From assembly GCA_028704435.1 (NCBI GenBank), contig JAQWFL010000001.1, positions 186,001 to 250,000 of the forward strand: a stretch of 64,000 nucleotides of DNA. Direction: 5' to 3'. The DNA is from Anaerostipes sp. (GTDB lineage: Bacteria; Bacillota; Clostridia; Lachnospirales; Lachnospiraceae). The notes beneath the pieces were generated by a model. That model searched no databases, was not told where the DNA came from, and was given only the letters and a program-made list of their open reading frames with translations. The first letter of the stretch is position 1; each line of letters begins with the position of its first letter. A program made the translations under genes and the position numbers. Positions 7,274 through 16,261 of this stretch are shown piece after piece.

Positions 7274-9505
7274 ATGAATCAAAGACCATTATTTGCATTA
7301 TTTGCAGGATGTTGGCTTGGAGAAGCGATTTTACACATTCATTGGATGGTGATTCTTACAACACTTTTTTTGTTGTGTGTTTTTTTGATAATTAAAAGAA
7401 AGCATAGCAGCAAAAAAGGTGTTCTTTTATTTTTAGTTGGAATGATAATTGGAGAAATAGCTGCTTGTTTTTATGTTGGACAGATTTCTAATCAAGAAAA
7501 GAAGTATAAAGATGAATCCACACAGTCGTTGATTGGAAATGTAAAGTGGAAAGGAACAACAAAAAGTGGATACTACTATTTAATGGACAACAATTATGAT
7601 ATGAACCAAAACAGATATCTAAATGGAGATATACTTATTTATATAGATAAAGAAGACAACATTGCCATTGGAAACTCAATTTTATATAAAGGAGAACTAG
7701 GTTGTTTTAAGGAGCCATCTAATCTTGGGGAATTTTCTTTGAAGCGATATTATTATGCAAAAGATATTTATTTTCAAATGTTTCCAGATACCTTTGAAAT
7801 TGTGCAAAAAAAAGAATCTTATATTATGGAAATGATAGATAAAGGGAGAAACTTTTTCTACAATCAAAATGAGAAAAACTATCATGGTGAAACAAGACAG
7901 ATTATGGAAGCAATGATTTTAGGGGATAAGTCAAATCTGACCTTTGAAACAAAGGATCTTTTCCAAGCGTGTGGACTTCTTCATGTTCTTGCAATATCAG
8001 GGCTTCATGTGTCGCTTATTGGAGCTGGAATTTTCCGTAAAATGAGAAATTTAGGAGCTGGGTTTTGGTTTAGTTTTTTCTTTTGTTTAGGAATTGTGAC
8101 AGCTTTTTGTCAGATGACAGGAAATTCAGTATCTGCCCTTCGTGCTACGATAATGCTATGTATTTATATGTTTGGGCAATGTATGGGAAAGTCCTACGAC
8201 CTTTTAACAGGGTTGGCAGGAGCAGGATTCCTCCTATTAATTCAATGTCCAGAAAGAGCCTTGGACAGTAGTTTTATTTATTCCGCAATGGCTGTGATTA
8301 TCATTGGAATTAGTCAGAATATTTTAAAAAGAAATCCAAAAGGAATCAAAGAACGAATCATAAATAATTTCTTTTTTTGTATCTTGATTCAGGCAGGAAT
8401 GCTTCCTATTACACTTTATTTTCAATATGAATTCTATCTTAATTCATTTCTTTCAAATTTTCTTTTGCTTCCTCTGATATCCATCGGATTTTCCATGGCT
8501 GTTATAACACTTCTATTTCCAATACCACCACTTATCTGGCTTTGTCAAAGCATATTTGATGTAATTCTTCAAATCATTAGATGGATTAGTAATTTTGATG
8601 TATTTCGAATTGTAACAGGGTATATTCCTATATTTTATACTATATTTTTATATTTGTGGCTGGTTTTATTGTGGAAGAGAAAGAAAAAGAAAATTTATGC
8701 AGGATTATTTTGTGTCTTCATATGCCTCCCATGTCTGATTCCTAGAAATCGTCTTAGTTTTCTTGATGTTGGACAGGGAGACGGAATTGTTTTGACGCAA
8801 AATAATCAAAGTATTTTATTTGATGGAGGAAGTAGTACCAAGAAAAATGTAGGACGTTATGTTCTGCTGCCATATTTAAAATATTCAAAAGTGAAAAAAA
8901 TTGATTATGCTATTTTAACACACACTGATTCAGATCACGATTCTGGGATGTTAGAACTTCTTCAAATGGGATATATCCGTCATCTTATCCTTGGAGATGT
9001 TTCAAAAGATGAAGATTATAATGAAATAGAACAAATGGCAAAAAAGCAAGGCACAATGATTAGTTATCAAGGAAAGGGAGATGTTATGAATACAAAAGAA
9101 TGGGAGATGAAGTGTATTCATCCAGAGAAGGGAACTAGCTTAGAAAAAAATGAGGCTTCTCTTGTATATCAATTAAATATTTGGAATACGACAATTCTTC
9201 TTACTGGAGATGTTGAAAAGGAGGGAGAGAATCAGGTAATAAGCCAAGATTTAGAACCAGTTGATATATTAAAGGTTGCTCATCATGGCTCTAAATTTAC
9301 CACCTCAGATGAACTCTTAGAGAAGATAAAGCCTAGCGTTGGAATTATCTCTGCAGGGAAGAATAATCGTTATGGACATCCTCACAAAGAATTAATTCAA
9401 AGACTTGAGGAATATAAGATGCAAATCCTTGATACTCGGACTTCTGGAATGATATGGATTACAAAATCAGAGAAAGGTGTGGAAATTCACAGCAAGAAAG
9501 GCTAA
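7274..9505 (+). CDS. comEC: ComEC/Rec2-family DNA internalisation channel
   Basis: 743 residues with the full ComEC layout. An N-terminal membrane pair and OB-like region come first (1-190). The polytopic competence domain follows (about 210-460, with GLLHVLAISGLHVSLIG). The C-terminus is a metallo-beta-lactamase domain (about 490-743) with THTDSDHDSGM, LLTGDVEKEG and HHGSKF. It forms the inner-membrane channel for single-stranded DNA during natural transformation, and the MBL domain is the likely nuclease. It is full length, and the HxDxDH metal motif is recognisable as H-T-D-S-D-H. GGAGA at the end of the preceding gene is its likely ribosome site. Confidence 0.92.
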   Translation: MNQRPLFALFAGCWLGEAILHIHWMVILTTLFLLCVFLIIKRKHSSKKGVLLFLVGMIIGEIAACFYVGQISNQEKKYKDESTQSLIGNVKWKGTTKSGYYYLMDNNYDMNQNRYLNGDILIYIDKEDNIAIGNSILYKGELGCFKEPSNLGEFSLKRYYYAKDIYFQMFPDTFEIVQKKESYIMEMIDKGRNFFYNQNEKNYHGETRQIMEAMILGDKSNLTFETKDLFQACGLLHVLAISGLHVSLIGAGIFRKMRNLGAGFWFSFFFCLGIVTAFCQMTGNSVSALRATIMLCIYMFGQCMGKSYDLLTGLAGAGFLLLIQCPERALDSSFIYSAMAVIIIGISQNILKRNPKGIKERIINNFFFCILIQAGMLPITLYFQYEFYLNSFLSNFLLLPLISIGFSMAVITLLFPIPPLIWLCQSIFDVILQIIRWISNFDVFRIVTGYIPIFYTIFLYLWLVLLWKRKKKKIYAGLFCVFICLPCLIPRNRLSFLDVGQGDGIVLTQNNQSILFDGGSSTKKNVGRYVLLPYLKYSKVKKIDYAILTHTDSDHDSGMLELLQMGYIRHLILGDVSKDEDYNEIEQMAKKQGTMISYQGKGDVMNTKEWEMKCIHPEKGTSLEKNEASLVYQLNIWNTTILLTGDVEKEGENQVISQDLEPVDILKVAHHGSKFTTSDELLEKIKPSVGIISAGKNNRYGHPHKELIQRLEEYKMQILDTRTSGMIWITKSEKGVEIHSKKG

Positions 9506-9543
9506 AATATAGATAATGACAAAATAGCAAAGGAAAGAATTCA

Positions 9544-10527
9544 ATGAAAAGAATTAATGAAGATATAAAGACTGGAACATATGCTCCATTTTATTTGTTA
9601 TATGGAGAAGAAAAATACTTGATTGCCCAGATGAGAAAAAGGCTTACAAAGGCTTTAGTTTCTCCAGAAGACACTATGAATTATGGATATTTTGAAGGAA
9701 AGAAAGTTGATCAGATTGAAGTGATTGATCTTGCCAATACCCTTCCTTTTTTCAATGACTATCGATTAATTGTGTTAGACCAGACAGAACTGGGTAAAAA
9801 GTGCAGTGATGATTTTCTTAATAAAATAAAGGAACTACCAGATAGTACCATTATGGTGTTTATTGAAGATACCATTGATAAGCGTTCAAAGATATATAAA
9901 TTTTTATCAAAGAATGGATATGCCGCATCTTTTGATGCAATTACGGAAAAAGAGATGCACCTATGGCTTGCAGGTCAATTAAAACAAAATAACAAAAAGA
10001 TGACTACAAAAGATGCTGGTTTATTCCTATATAAAACTGGAAACCAGTTGTTTATGGTAAAGAATGAATTAGAAAAGTTGATTTCATATGTTGGAGATAG
10101 AGAAGTGATAACAGCAGATGACATTGAGACTCTTGTTACAGCAGAGACAACGAATCAAATATTTGTCATGCTAGAAGCAATTGCAAAAAAGCAAAAAGCA
10201 CAGGCAATGGAACTTTACTTTGATTTGTTAGAATTAAAAGAATCACCATTTGGAATCTTGGCATTATTAATTCGTCAGTGCAATCAACTTCTGCAGACAA
10301 AATCGCTTATGGCAAAACATGCCTCAGGAGGCGAGATTGCAAAGGAAGTGAAAGTACCACCTTTTGTTGCGAGAAAACTTCAAAGTCAGTGTCAGATGTT
10401 TACCTTGGATGAGCTAATAGGAATGATCCGAAAATGTGCCATTACAGACGAAAAGATTAAAAGTGGAAATATTACAGATCGAGTAGCAGTTGAGTTACTC
10501 ATTGTAGAATTTAGTTCCCAATCATAA
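9544..10527 (+). CDS. holA: DNA polymerase III delta subunit
   Basis: 327 residues, normal for HolA, the clamp-loader subunit that opens the beta sliding clamp. The N-terminal FYLLYGEEKYL segment, where the P-loop-like turn has lost its ATPase residues, and the helical C-terminal collar region (ILALLIRQCNQLLQTK) are both visible. Its position directly after comEC and before rpsT on the opposite strand is the common Firmicute arrangement and supports the call. AAAGGA lies upstream of the ATG. Confidence 0.92.
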   Translation: MKRINEDIKTGTYAPFYLLYGEEKYLIAQMRKRLTKALVSPEDTMNYGYFEGKKVDQIEVIDLANTLPFFNDYRLIVLDQTELGKKCSDDFLNKIKELPDSTIMVFIEDTIDKRSKIYKFLSKNGYAASFDAITEKEMHLWLAGQLKQNNKKMTTKDAGLFLYKTGNQLFMVKNELEKLISYVGDREVITADDIETLVTAETTNQIFVMLEAIAKKQKAQAMELYFDLLELKESPFGILALLIRQCNQLLQTKSLMAKHASGGEIAKEVKVPPFVARKLQSQCQMFTLDELIGMIRKCAITDEKIKSGNITDRVAVELLIVEFSSQS

Positions 10528-10540
10528 AAGACATCAAAAA

Positions 10541-10567
10541 AAGAAGCTTGACGGGAGCTTCTTTTTT
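10541..10567. terminator. bidirectional intrinsic terminator between holA and rpsT
   Basis: A perfect 8-bp stem AAGAAGCT (10541-10548) / AGCTTCTT (10556-10563) with a 7-base loop. It is flanked by an A run on the left and a T run on the right, so it can serve the converging holA and rpsT transcripts. Confidence 0.85.
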
Positions 10568-10591
10568 AATGGTCTTTATAAATACTTTTAA

Positions 10592-10855
10592 TTAAGCAAT
10601 TGCTGAAACAGCTTTTGTTAATCTAGAAATCTTTCTAGAAGCTGTGTTCTTGTGGTAAATTCCTTTTGAAGCAGCTTTGTTGATTTCAGATGTGAAAGAA
10701 AGTAATGCTTCTTGTGCAGTCGCTTTATCTCCAGCTACGATAGCAGCTTCAACTTTCTTTGCGAAAGTCTTAACTTTAGACTTTGCAGCTTTGTTTCTTT
10801 CTGTTTTTGTGTTAATTACAAGAATTCTCTTTTTTGCTGATTTAATATTTGCCAA
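10592..10855 (-). CDS. rpsT: 30S ribosomal protein S20, TTG start
   Basis: 87 residues, rich in Lys and Ala, beginning ANIKSAKKRI after the initiator. This is the universal S20 N-terminus. S20 binds 16S rRNA early in small-subunit assembly. I chose the TTG at 10855-10853 over an in-frame ATG at 10870. The sequence around that ATG (ATGGAGGTG) is itself the ribosome site, six bases upstream of the TTG, and S20 proteins begin M-A-N-I-K. A TTG start may keep translation low or allow S20 autoregulation, as known in Escherichia coli. Here that is inference. Confidence 0.96.
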   Translation of the reverse strand: MANIKSAKKRILVINTKTERNKAAKSKVKTFAKKVEAAIVAGDKATAQEALLSFTSEINKAASKGIYHKNTASRKISRLTKAVSAIA

Positions 10856-10990
10856 TGTGGGCACCTCCATATAATAATCTTTTATAAATTTTTTTCATGT
10901 TCAGTGTTTGCAGAAGCTAGACACGGAAATGCCTCAAACAAACATACTGTTATATTTTATTAAATATATTAGGAGATGTCAATAGATTCT

Positions 10991-11021
10991 TGCATATTTC
11001 TCTGTTTATTTTTTCATACTA
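10991..11021 (+). promoter_or_regulatory. putative sigma-G/sigma-F type forespore promoter of gpr
   Basis: TGCATA (10991-10996), an 18-base spacer, then CATACTA (11015-11021). These match the forespore sigma-G consensus (about GnATA and CATnnTA). The -10 element ends 22 bases before the gpr ATG. Forespore expression of gpr is known in Bacillus. Confidence 0.6.
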
Positions 11022-11043
11022 TAAGAGGAAAGGACGTGAAAAT

Positions 11044-11901
11044 ATGAATCGAACAGATTTAGCACTGGAATTAAAAGAGGAACTTCAGGAGAAAACAAAG
11101 CTGGAAGGCGTTTCCGTAAAAACTCGGATTGATGTAAAACATCATTTAAAAGAAACAAAAATTAAAATTGAAAATCAAAAAGGGGAAGAACTTTTAGGAA
11201 AGCCAATGGGAACTTATGTTACATTAGAAACAAAAAACTTATCCTCAAATGATGGTGCGTACCATAAGGAGATGAGTCAGGCACTATATGATAATCTATG
11301 TAATTTTATCAAAAAAGGTGAATCTATTTTAGTGGCAGGGTTAGGAAATGCAGATGTAACAGCAGATTCTCTTGGACCAAAAGTTGTGAATAACCTATGG
11401 ATCACAAGACATTTAATAAAAGATCATACTACCATTGGGGTTCAAAAGTTAAGCGCCATTGCACCAGGGGTTATGGCACAAACTGGAATAGAAACATCTG
11501 AAATATTAGAAGCATTGGTTGAAAAAACAAAACCGGATATATTAATTGTTGTGGATGCTTTAGCGGCGAGAAGCTCTTCTCGGTTAAATAAAACAATACA
11601 AATTAGTGATACGGGCATTGCCCCTGGTTCTGGTGTTGGCAATCACAGAAATAAAATCACAAAAGAAACCGTAGGAGTTCCAGTGCTAGCAGTAGGTGTT
11701 CCAACGGTTATATCTGTCCCGGCGATTATTCGAGATATTGTGGGAGAGGATCTTGTTGAAGATCTTATATCAGCAGTAGATGAAGAATTTCAAACAATGC
11801 ACGTTACACCTAAAAATATAGATGAGGCAGTCAAAAGAATCAGCTATACAATTTCCGAAGGAATCAACAGACTTTTGCATAATCATGCAAAATCAGAATA
11901 A
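11044..11901 (+). CDS. gpr: GPR endopeptidase (spore germination protease)
   Basis: 285 residues from ATG 11044, which is preceded by AGAGGAAAGGACG. An upstream in-frame ATG at 10990 overlaps the promoter elements and is rejected. GPR is made as an inactive zymogen in the developing spore and degrades small acid-soluble spore proteins at germination (family M63/A25, aspartate-based). Family segments visible are RTDLALE at the N-terminus, VAGLGNADVTADSLGP, VVDALAARS and APGSGVGNHR. It is followed nine bases later by spoIIP, as in other spore formers. Confidence 0.95.
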   Translation: MNRTDLALELKEELQEKTKLEGVSVKTRIDVKHHLKETKIKIENQKGEELLGKPMGTYVTLETKNLSSNDGAYHKEMSQALYDNLCNFIKKGESILVAGLGNADVTADSLGPKVVNNLWITRHLIKDHTTIGVQKLSAIAPGVMAQTGIETSEILEALVEKTKPDILIVVDALAARSSSRLNKTIQISDTGIAPGSGVGNHRNKITKETVGVPVLAVGVPTVISVPAIIRDIVGEDLVEDLISAVDEEFQTMHVTPKNIDEAVKRISYTISEGINRLLHNHAKSE

Positions 11902-11910
11902 ACTATAGAT

Positions 11911-13011
11911 ATGGAAAAAAATAAAGGGAAATCAATTAGAGGATATATTATTATTGCTTTTTTACTTCTGTTTGGAAGTCTGTGGCAAGGAAAAGAGTAT
12001 GCGGGGTTGTTATTTCAGGAGATTTGTACGGAGATGACCAAAGAATTATTCCCCGCTGTATTCCTTAGTGGACAGGCAATGAATGAGTCATATGTAGATA
12101 ATCTGAAAAAATTATTTGATCATGAAATTGTGCCAATTGTGGAGTATGTTAAATTAAATCAAGATGGAAATGCGGATAATCTAGTGGAGACTCAATTAGA
12201 AGAGAGTGGAGAGATTAAAAACAAAAGTATCCAGGAAAACAGAAAGAACTGGAAGAAAAAATGGAGAAATCCAAACTATTTGAGAAAATATGTATATCAG
12301 ATTGATAGCACAACCATGGTAACTAATAGTGAAATAAATGGTGCAAGACTTTTGAATATGGATCTTTCTTTAACTCAAAAGGAGGAGCCTCAAATTCTTA
12401 TTTATCATACCCATGGAAGTGAAGCTTATAAAGACAGTAAAAAAGGAGAGAAGTCAGATACGGTCATTGGTGTTGGAGATGTATTAACACAAAGTTTAAG
12501 AAATGATGGATTCCATGTGATACATGATCGGACAATTTATGATATAAAAGATGGAAAAGAGGAACGTTCAAAGGCTTATACATACGCAGCAGCTTCTGTG
12601 GAAGAGTATTTAAAAAAATATCCAAGTATTCAAGTTGTGATAGATATTCATCGAGATGGGGTCAAAGAAAGTACACATTTGGTAAGTAAACAAAATAATA
12701 AAAATGTGGCTCAGATTATGTTTTTTAACGGCGCAAGCCGCAGTGCAAAACACGGAGAAATAAAGTATTTAAAAAATCCAAATAAAATAAACAATTTTGC
12801 TTTTAGCCTTCAACTGCAGGCAGAGGGTGAGAAAAAATATCCAGGATTTCTTCGAAAATTATATATCAAAGGATATCGCTATAACCTTCATTATAGAGGT
12901 AGAAGCATTCTTGTGGAGGTAGGTGCTCAAAACAATACAATCAAACAGGCAAAAGACTCAATGCCGTTGTTAGGAAATTTATTACAACAAGTATTGTCAT
13001 CGTCATCGTAA
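11911..13011 (+). CDS. spoIIP: stage II sporulation protein P (peptidoglycan hydrolase)
   Basis: 366 residues. There is an N-terminal membrane anchor (about 10-28), a variable stalk, then the catalytic domain (about 160-366) with ILIYHTHGSEAY and VVIDIHRDG, whose His and Glu residues bind zinc, and a terminal SILVEVGAQNNT. SpoIIP is an amidase and endopeptidase that works with SpoIID and SpoIIM to thin septal peptidoglycan and drive engulfment of the forespore. It is probably co-transcribed with gpr, only nine bases away. No strong ribosome site is visible before the ATG, which suggests translational coupling. Confidence 0.94.
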   Translation: MEKNKGKSIRGYIIIAFLLLFGSLWQGKEYAGLLFQEICTEMTKELFPAVFLSGQAMNESYVDNLKKLFDHEIVPIVEYVKLNQDGNADNLVETQLEESGEIKNKSIQENRKNWKKKWRNPNYLRKYVYQIDSTTMVTNSEINGARLLNMDLSLTQKEEPQILIYHTHGSEAYKDSKKGEKSDTVIGVGDVLTQSLRNDGFHVIHDRTIYDIKDGKEERSKAYTYAAASVEEYLKKYPSIQVVIDIHRDGVKESTHLVSKQNNKNVAQIMFFNGASRSAKHGEIKYLKNPNKINNFAFSLQLQAEGEKKYPGFLRKLYIKGYRYNLHYRGRSILVEVGAQNNTIKQAKDSMPLLGNLLQQVLSSSS

Positions 13012-13022
13012 TCTGATATAAT
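12994..13022 (+). promoter_or_regulatory. putative sigma-A promoter overlapping the end of spoIIP
   Basis: TTGTCA (12994-12999), a 17-base spacer, then TATAAT (13017-13022). It is partly inside the last codons of spoIIP and 52 bases before the secreted beta-helix gene. Ten of the twelve or so key positions match the vegetative consensus. Confidence 0.6.
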
Positions 13023-13073
13023 GTTAATATTAAGTGACAAAAGTATGAATAATATATTACAAAAGAGGGGCTT

Positions 13074-14348
13074 ATGAAGAATTATACAAAAAAAATTACG
13101 ATTATATTTAGCATTGTATTATTATTTTTATGTGGATTTTATATAGAAAGTAAGACAGTGAATGCAAAACAGAAATCCTACACAGTTACGCCAAACACCA
13201 AACTTAAGGTGACAGAGACATACTATAAGACTGTAAAAAAAGGAAAAAAGAAAAAAAGAAAAAAGATGACTCGAAAAAAGAAAGAATATAAGAATTACAA
13301 TAAGTATACTAGGCAGTCTTTTGTTTTACAGGATCGATTAAAAAAATTAGAAAAGTCAAAAGGCGGTACTTTAACACTAAAAAAAGGAACCTATAAGATT
13401 ACACAGACATTAGCGGTTCCTTCCAATGTAAAGATTGTTTTGAAGAATGGAGTTGTCATTAAAAAATCAACAAAAACTGGAACTAAGAAATTAAAAGCGC
13501 AAGGTTCTATTTTCCAATTGATAAAGCCAAGCAAGCATGGTAAAAAGGGTGTATATGGAAAGTATAGCGGAATGAAGAATATATCATTTGTAGGACAGGG
13601 AACTGCGGTGATTGACTTAGGCTATATTTACAGTGCCGATGGTATCGTTGCAGGACACAATAAGAATGTTTCCATTGAAAATATTACATTTCGAAATATG
13701 AGAGAAGGACATTTTATAGAACTTGATGCAAATTACAATGCTAAAATTAAGAATTGTAAATTTTTGAATAGTAAAGGAAATCTAGTGAAAGAAGCAATTA
13801 ATATTGATACTCCAGATAAGAAGACCAAGGGATGGCTTCATGCCTGGAGCAAGTTTGACAAGACTCCAAACAAGAATGTTACAATATCTAATTGTTATTT
13901 TGCAAATTTAGGGCACGCCATTGGAACCCATAAATATAGTTATGGATATGCACATACAAATATTCGGATTCAGAATAATACTATGGTAAACATAAAACAA
14001 GAGGCAATTCGAATGATGAATTGGAAGTCGTCCTATATTTCAAATAATAAGATTCAGGGAACGGGACGTTATGCAGTGCGAGGAATCCTGGGAAAAGGGG
14101 TGTCTTATCCAACAATCCGAAACAATCAGATTTCTGGCTTTTCGGCACAGTTAATTCAAAATTATCCCATTTTCATTCGAGATGGAAAAAACAGTGGAAC
14201 CGGTTCTCAATATGCAACTGTATACAGTTACTTATCAGAACAAAACAAACAAGATATTTTAACAAACAAGGTTAATGGGAGTATGAAAAAAACAGTTAGG
14301 CTAGACCTTGGAAGATCGAAGACAAGGCAATATTTAAAATTGAATTAA
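13074..14348 (+). CDS. secreted right-handed parallel beta-helix protein, unknown substrate
   Basis: 424 residues. A signal peptide (about 1-32, ending near VNA) is followed by a very Lys-rich linker (about 48-75). A pectate-lyase-like beta-helix then spans about 85-410, seen from the GGTLTLKKGTYKI entry strand and repeated N-x-S/T-I-x-N-C/N ladder elements such as NVTISNCYFANLG and IRIQNNTMVNIKQEAIRM. Such folds belong to polysaccharide lyases and hydrolases, but no catalytic set can be assigned from sequence. It has GAGGGG as ribosome site and its own promoter and terminator, so it is a single-gene unit. It could be a cell-surface polysaccharide enzyme or an adhesin. Confidence 0.72.
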   Translation: MKNYTKKITIIFSIVLLFLCGFYIESKTVNAKQKSYTVTPNTKLKVTETYYKTVKKGKKKKRKKMTRKKKEYKNYNKYTRQSFVLQDRLKKLEKSKGGTLTLKKGTYKITQTLAVPSNVKIVLKNGVVIKKSTKTGTKKLKAQGSIFQLIKPSKHGKKGVYGKYSGMKNISFVGQGTAVIDLGYIYSADGIVAGHNKNVSIENITFRNMREGHFIELDANYNAKIKNCKFLNSKGNLVKEAINIDTPDKKTKGWLHAWSKFDKTPNKNVTISNCYFANLGHAIGTHKYSYGYAHTNIRIQNNTMVNIKQEAIRMMNWKSSYISNNKIQGTGRYAVRGILGKGVSYPTIRNNQISGFSAQLIQNYPIFIRDGKNSGTGSQYATVYSYLSEQNKQDILTNKVNGSMKKTVRLDLGRSKTRQYLKLN

Positions 14349-14361
14349 AAAGATCATATTT

Positions 14362-14399
14362 ATAAAACGGGATTGATAGATTTCAATCTCGTTTTATGC
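14362..14399 (+). terminator. intrinsic terminator after the beta-helix gene
   Basis: A 15-bp stem, ATAAAACGGGATTGA (14362-14376) with TCAATCTCGTTTTAT (14383-14397), one G-U pair and a 6-base loop. The T-rich 3' arm serves as the U tract. Confidence 0.7.
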
Positions 14400-14449
14400 T
14401 ATACTAAATCGAATATCGAAAGATAGAAGGACTGAAGGAGGAAATAAAC

Positions 14450-16261
14450 ATGGCAATTGACCAAAATAAAATACGGAATTTTTGTATTATTGCACATATA
14501 GATCACGGAAAATCAACTTTGGCAGATCGAATCATTCAAAAGACAGGAACTTTGACTGATAGAGAGATGCAAGAACAGGTGCTAGATAATATGGATCTTG
14601 AAAGAGAACGTGGAATCACCATTAAATCTCAGGCTGTTCGAATTGTTTATAAAGCAAAAGATGGAGAAGAATATGTTTTCAATTTAATTGATACTCCAGG
14701 ACATGTAGATTTTAATTATGAGGTTTCACGAAGTCTGGCTGCATGTGAAGGCGCAGTGTTAGTTGTTGATGCTGCACAGGGAATCGAAGCACAGACCCTT
14801 GCCAACGTATACCTTGCGTTGGATAACGACTTAGAGATTATGCCTGTTATCAATAAGATTGATTTACCAAGTGCAGAACCAGAACGTGTCAAAGCTGAAA
14901 TTGAAGATGTTATTGGAATCGAAGCAGAAGATGCGCCTCTTATTTCTGCAAAGAACGGAATCAATATTGAAGATGTTTTAGAACAGATTGTAGCAAAGAT
15001 TCCAGCACCAGCAGGGAATCCAAATGGACCATTAAAAGGACTTATTTTTGATAGTATGTATGATGCTTATAAAGGTGTTGTTATTTTTACGAGAATCAAA
15101 GAAGGTACGATTAAGGCTGGAACCAAGATGAAGATGATGGCAACAGGAGCAGTGGCTGAGGTTGTCGAGGTTGGAACTTTTGGTGCAGGACAATTTATTC
15201 CTTGTGATGAACTTAGTGCGGGAATGGTAGGTTTTGTAACCGCCAGCTTAAAGAATGTTCATGATACAACTGTTGGAGATACCATTACAGACGCAAGTAA
15301 TCCATGTGATGAGCCACTGCCTGGTTATAAGAAGGTTAATCCTATGGTGTTTTGCGGACTTTATCCTACAGATGGAGCAAAGTACCCAGATCTTCGTGAT
15401 GCTCTTGAAAAGCTTCAGCTCAATGATGCGGCACTTCAGTTTGAACCAGAAACATCGGTTGCATTAGGATTTGGATACCGTTGTGGATTTTTAGGATTGT
15501 TACATCTAGAGATTATACAGGAACGTCTGGAAAGAGAATATAATTTAGATCTTGTGACTACAGCTCCAGGAGTTGTCTATCGAGTGTACAAGACAGATGG
15601 AACCATGATTGAATTGACCAATCCATCAAATTTACCAGATCCATCTGAGATTGACTATATGGAAGAACCAATTGTTACAGCTGAGATTATGGTAACTTCG
15701 GAATTTGTTGGTGCTATTATGGGATTATGTCAAGAACGAAGAGGTGTATATCTTGGAATGGAGTATATGGAGGAAACAAGAGCACTTTTAAAATATGAAT
15801 TACCGTTAAACGAGATTATTTATGATTTCTTTGATGCATTAAAGTCTAGATCTAGAGGATATGCTTCTTTAGATTATGAGATGAAGGGATATGAGAAATC
15901 TGAGCTTGTTAAACTTGATATTTTAATAAATAAAGAAGAAGTGGATGCTTTATCTTTTATTGTTCATAGTGAAACAGCTTATGAACGTGGAAGAAAGATG
16001 TGTACTAAATTAAAAGAAGAAATACCAAGGCATTTATTTGAAATTCCAATTCAAGCAGCCATTGGAAGCAAAGTCATATCAAGAGAAACAGTAAAAGCTA
16101 TGAGAAAAGATGTATTAGCGAAGTGCTATGGTGGGGATATTTCAAGAAAACGTAAACTTCTTGAAAAACAAAAGCAAGGAAAGAAACGAATGCGTCAAGT
16201 TGGAAATGTAGAAATTCCACAAGAAGCATTTATGAGTGTGTTAAAGTTAGATGAGGACTAA
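14450..16261 (+). CDS. lepA: elongation factor 4 (back-translocating GTPase LepA)
   Basis: 603 residues, full length for LepA. The GTPase domain begins with the P-loop [10 protein letters not shown] (about 15-24), then [15 protein letters not shown] and NKIDLP. EF-G-like domains and the LepA-specific C-terminal domain follow (about 480-603, ending near [15 protein letters not shown]). It binds ribosomes and acts on stalled or mis-translocated complexes and on small-subunit biogenesis. AAGGAGG lies upstream of the ATG. The last 11 bases overlap hemW, a classic lepA-hemW pair. In many Firmicutes hrcA-grpE-dnaK follows, but not here. Confidence 0.98.
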   Translation: MAIDQNKIRNFCIIAHIDHGKSTLADRIIQKTGTLTDREMQEQVLDNMDLERERGITIKSQAVRIVYKAKDGEEYVFNLIDTPGHVDFNYEVSRSLAACEGAVLVVDAAQGIEAQTLANVYLALDNDLEIMPVINKIDLPSAEPERVKAEIEDVIGIEAEDAPLISAKNGINIEDVLEQIVAKIPAPAGNPNGPLKGLIFDSMYDAYKGVVIFTRIKEGTIKAGTKMKMMATGAVAEVVEVGTFGAGQFIPCDELSAGMVGFVTASLKNVHDTTVGDTITDASNPCDEPLPGYKKVNPMVFCGLYPTDGAKYPDLRDALEKLQLNDAALQFEPETSVALGFGYRCGFLGLLHLEIIQERLEREYNLDLVTTAPGVVYRVYKTDGTMIELTNPSNLPDPSEIDYMEEPIVTAEIMVTSEFVGAIMGLCQERRGVYLGMEYMEETRALLKYELPLNEIIYDFFDALKSRSRGYASLDYEMKGYEKSELVKLDILINKEEVDALSFIVHSETAYERGRKMCTKLKEEIPRHLFEIPIQAAIGSKVISRETVKAMRKDVLAKCYGGDISRKRKLLEKQKQGKKRMRQVGNVEIPQEAFMSVLKLDED

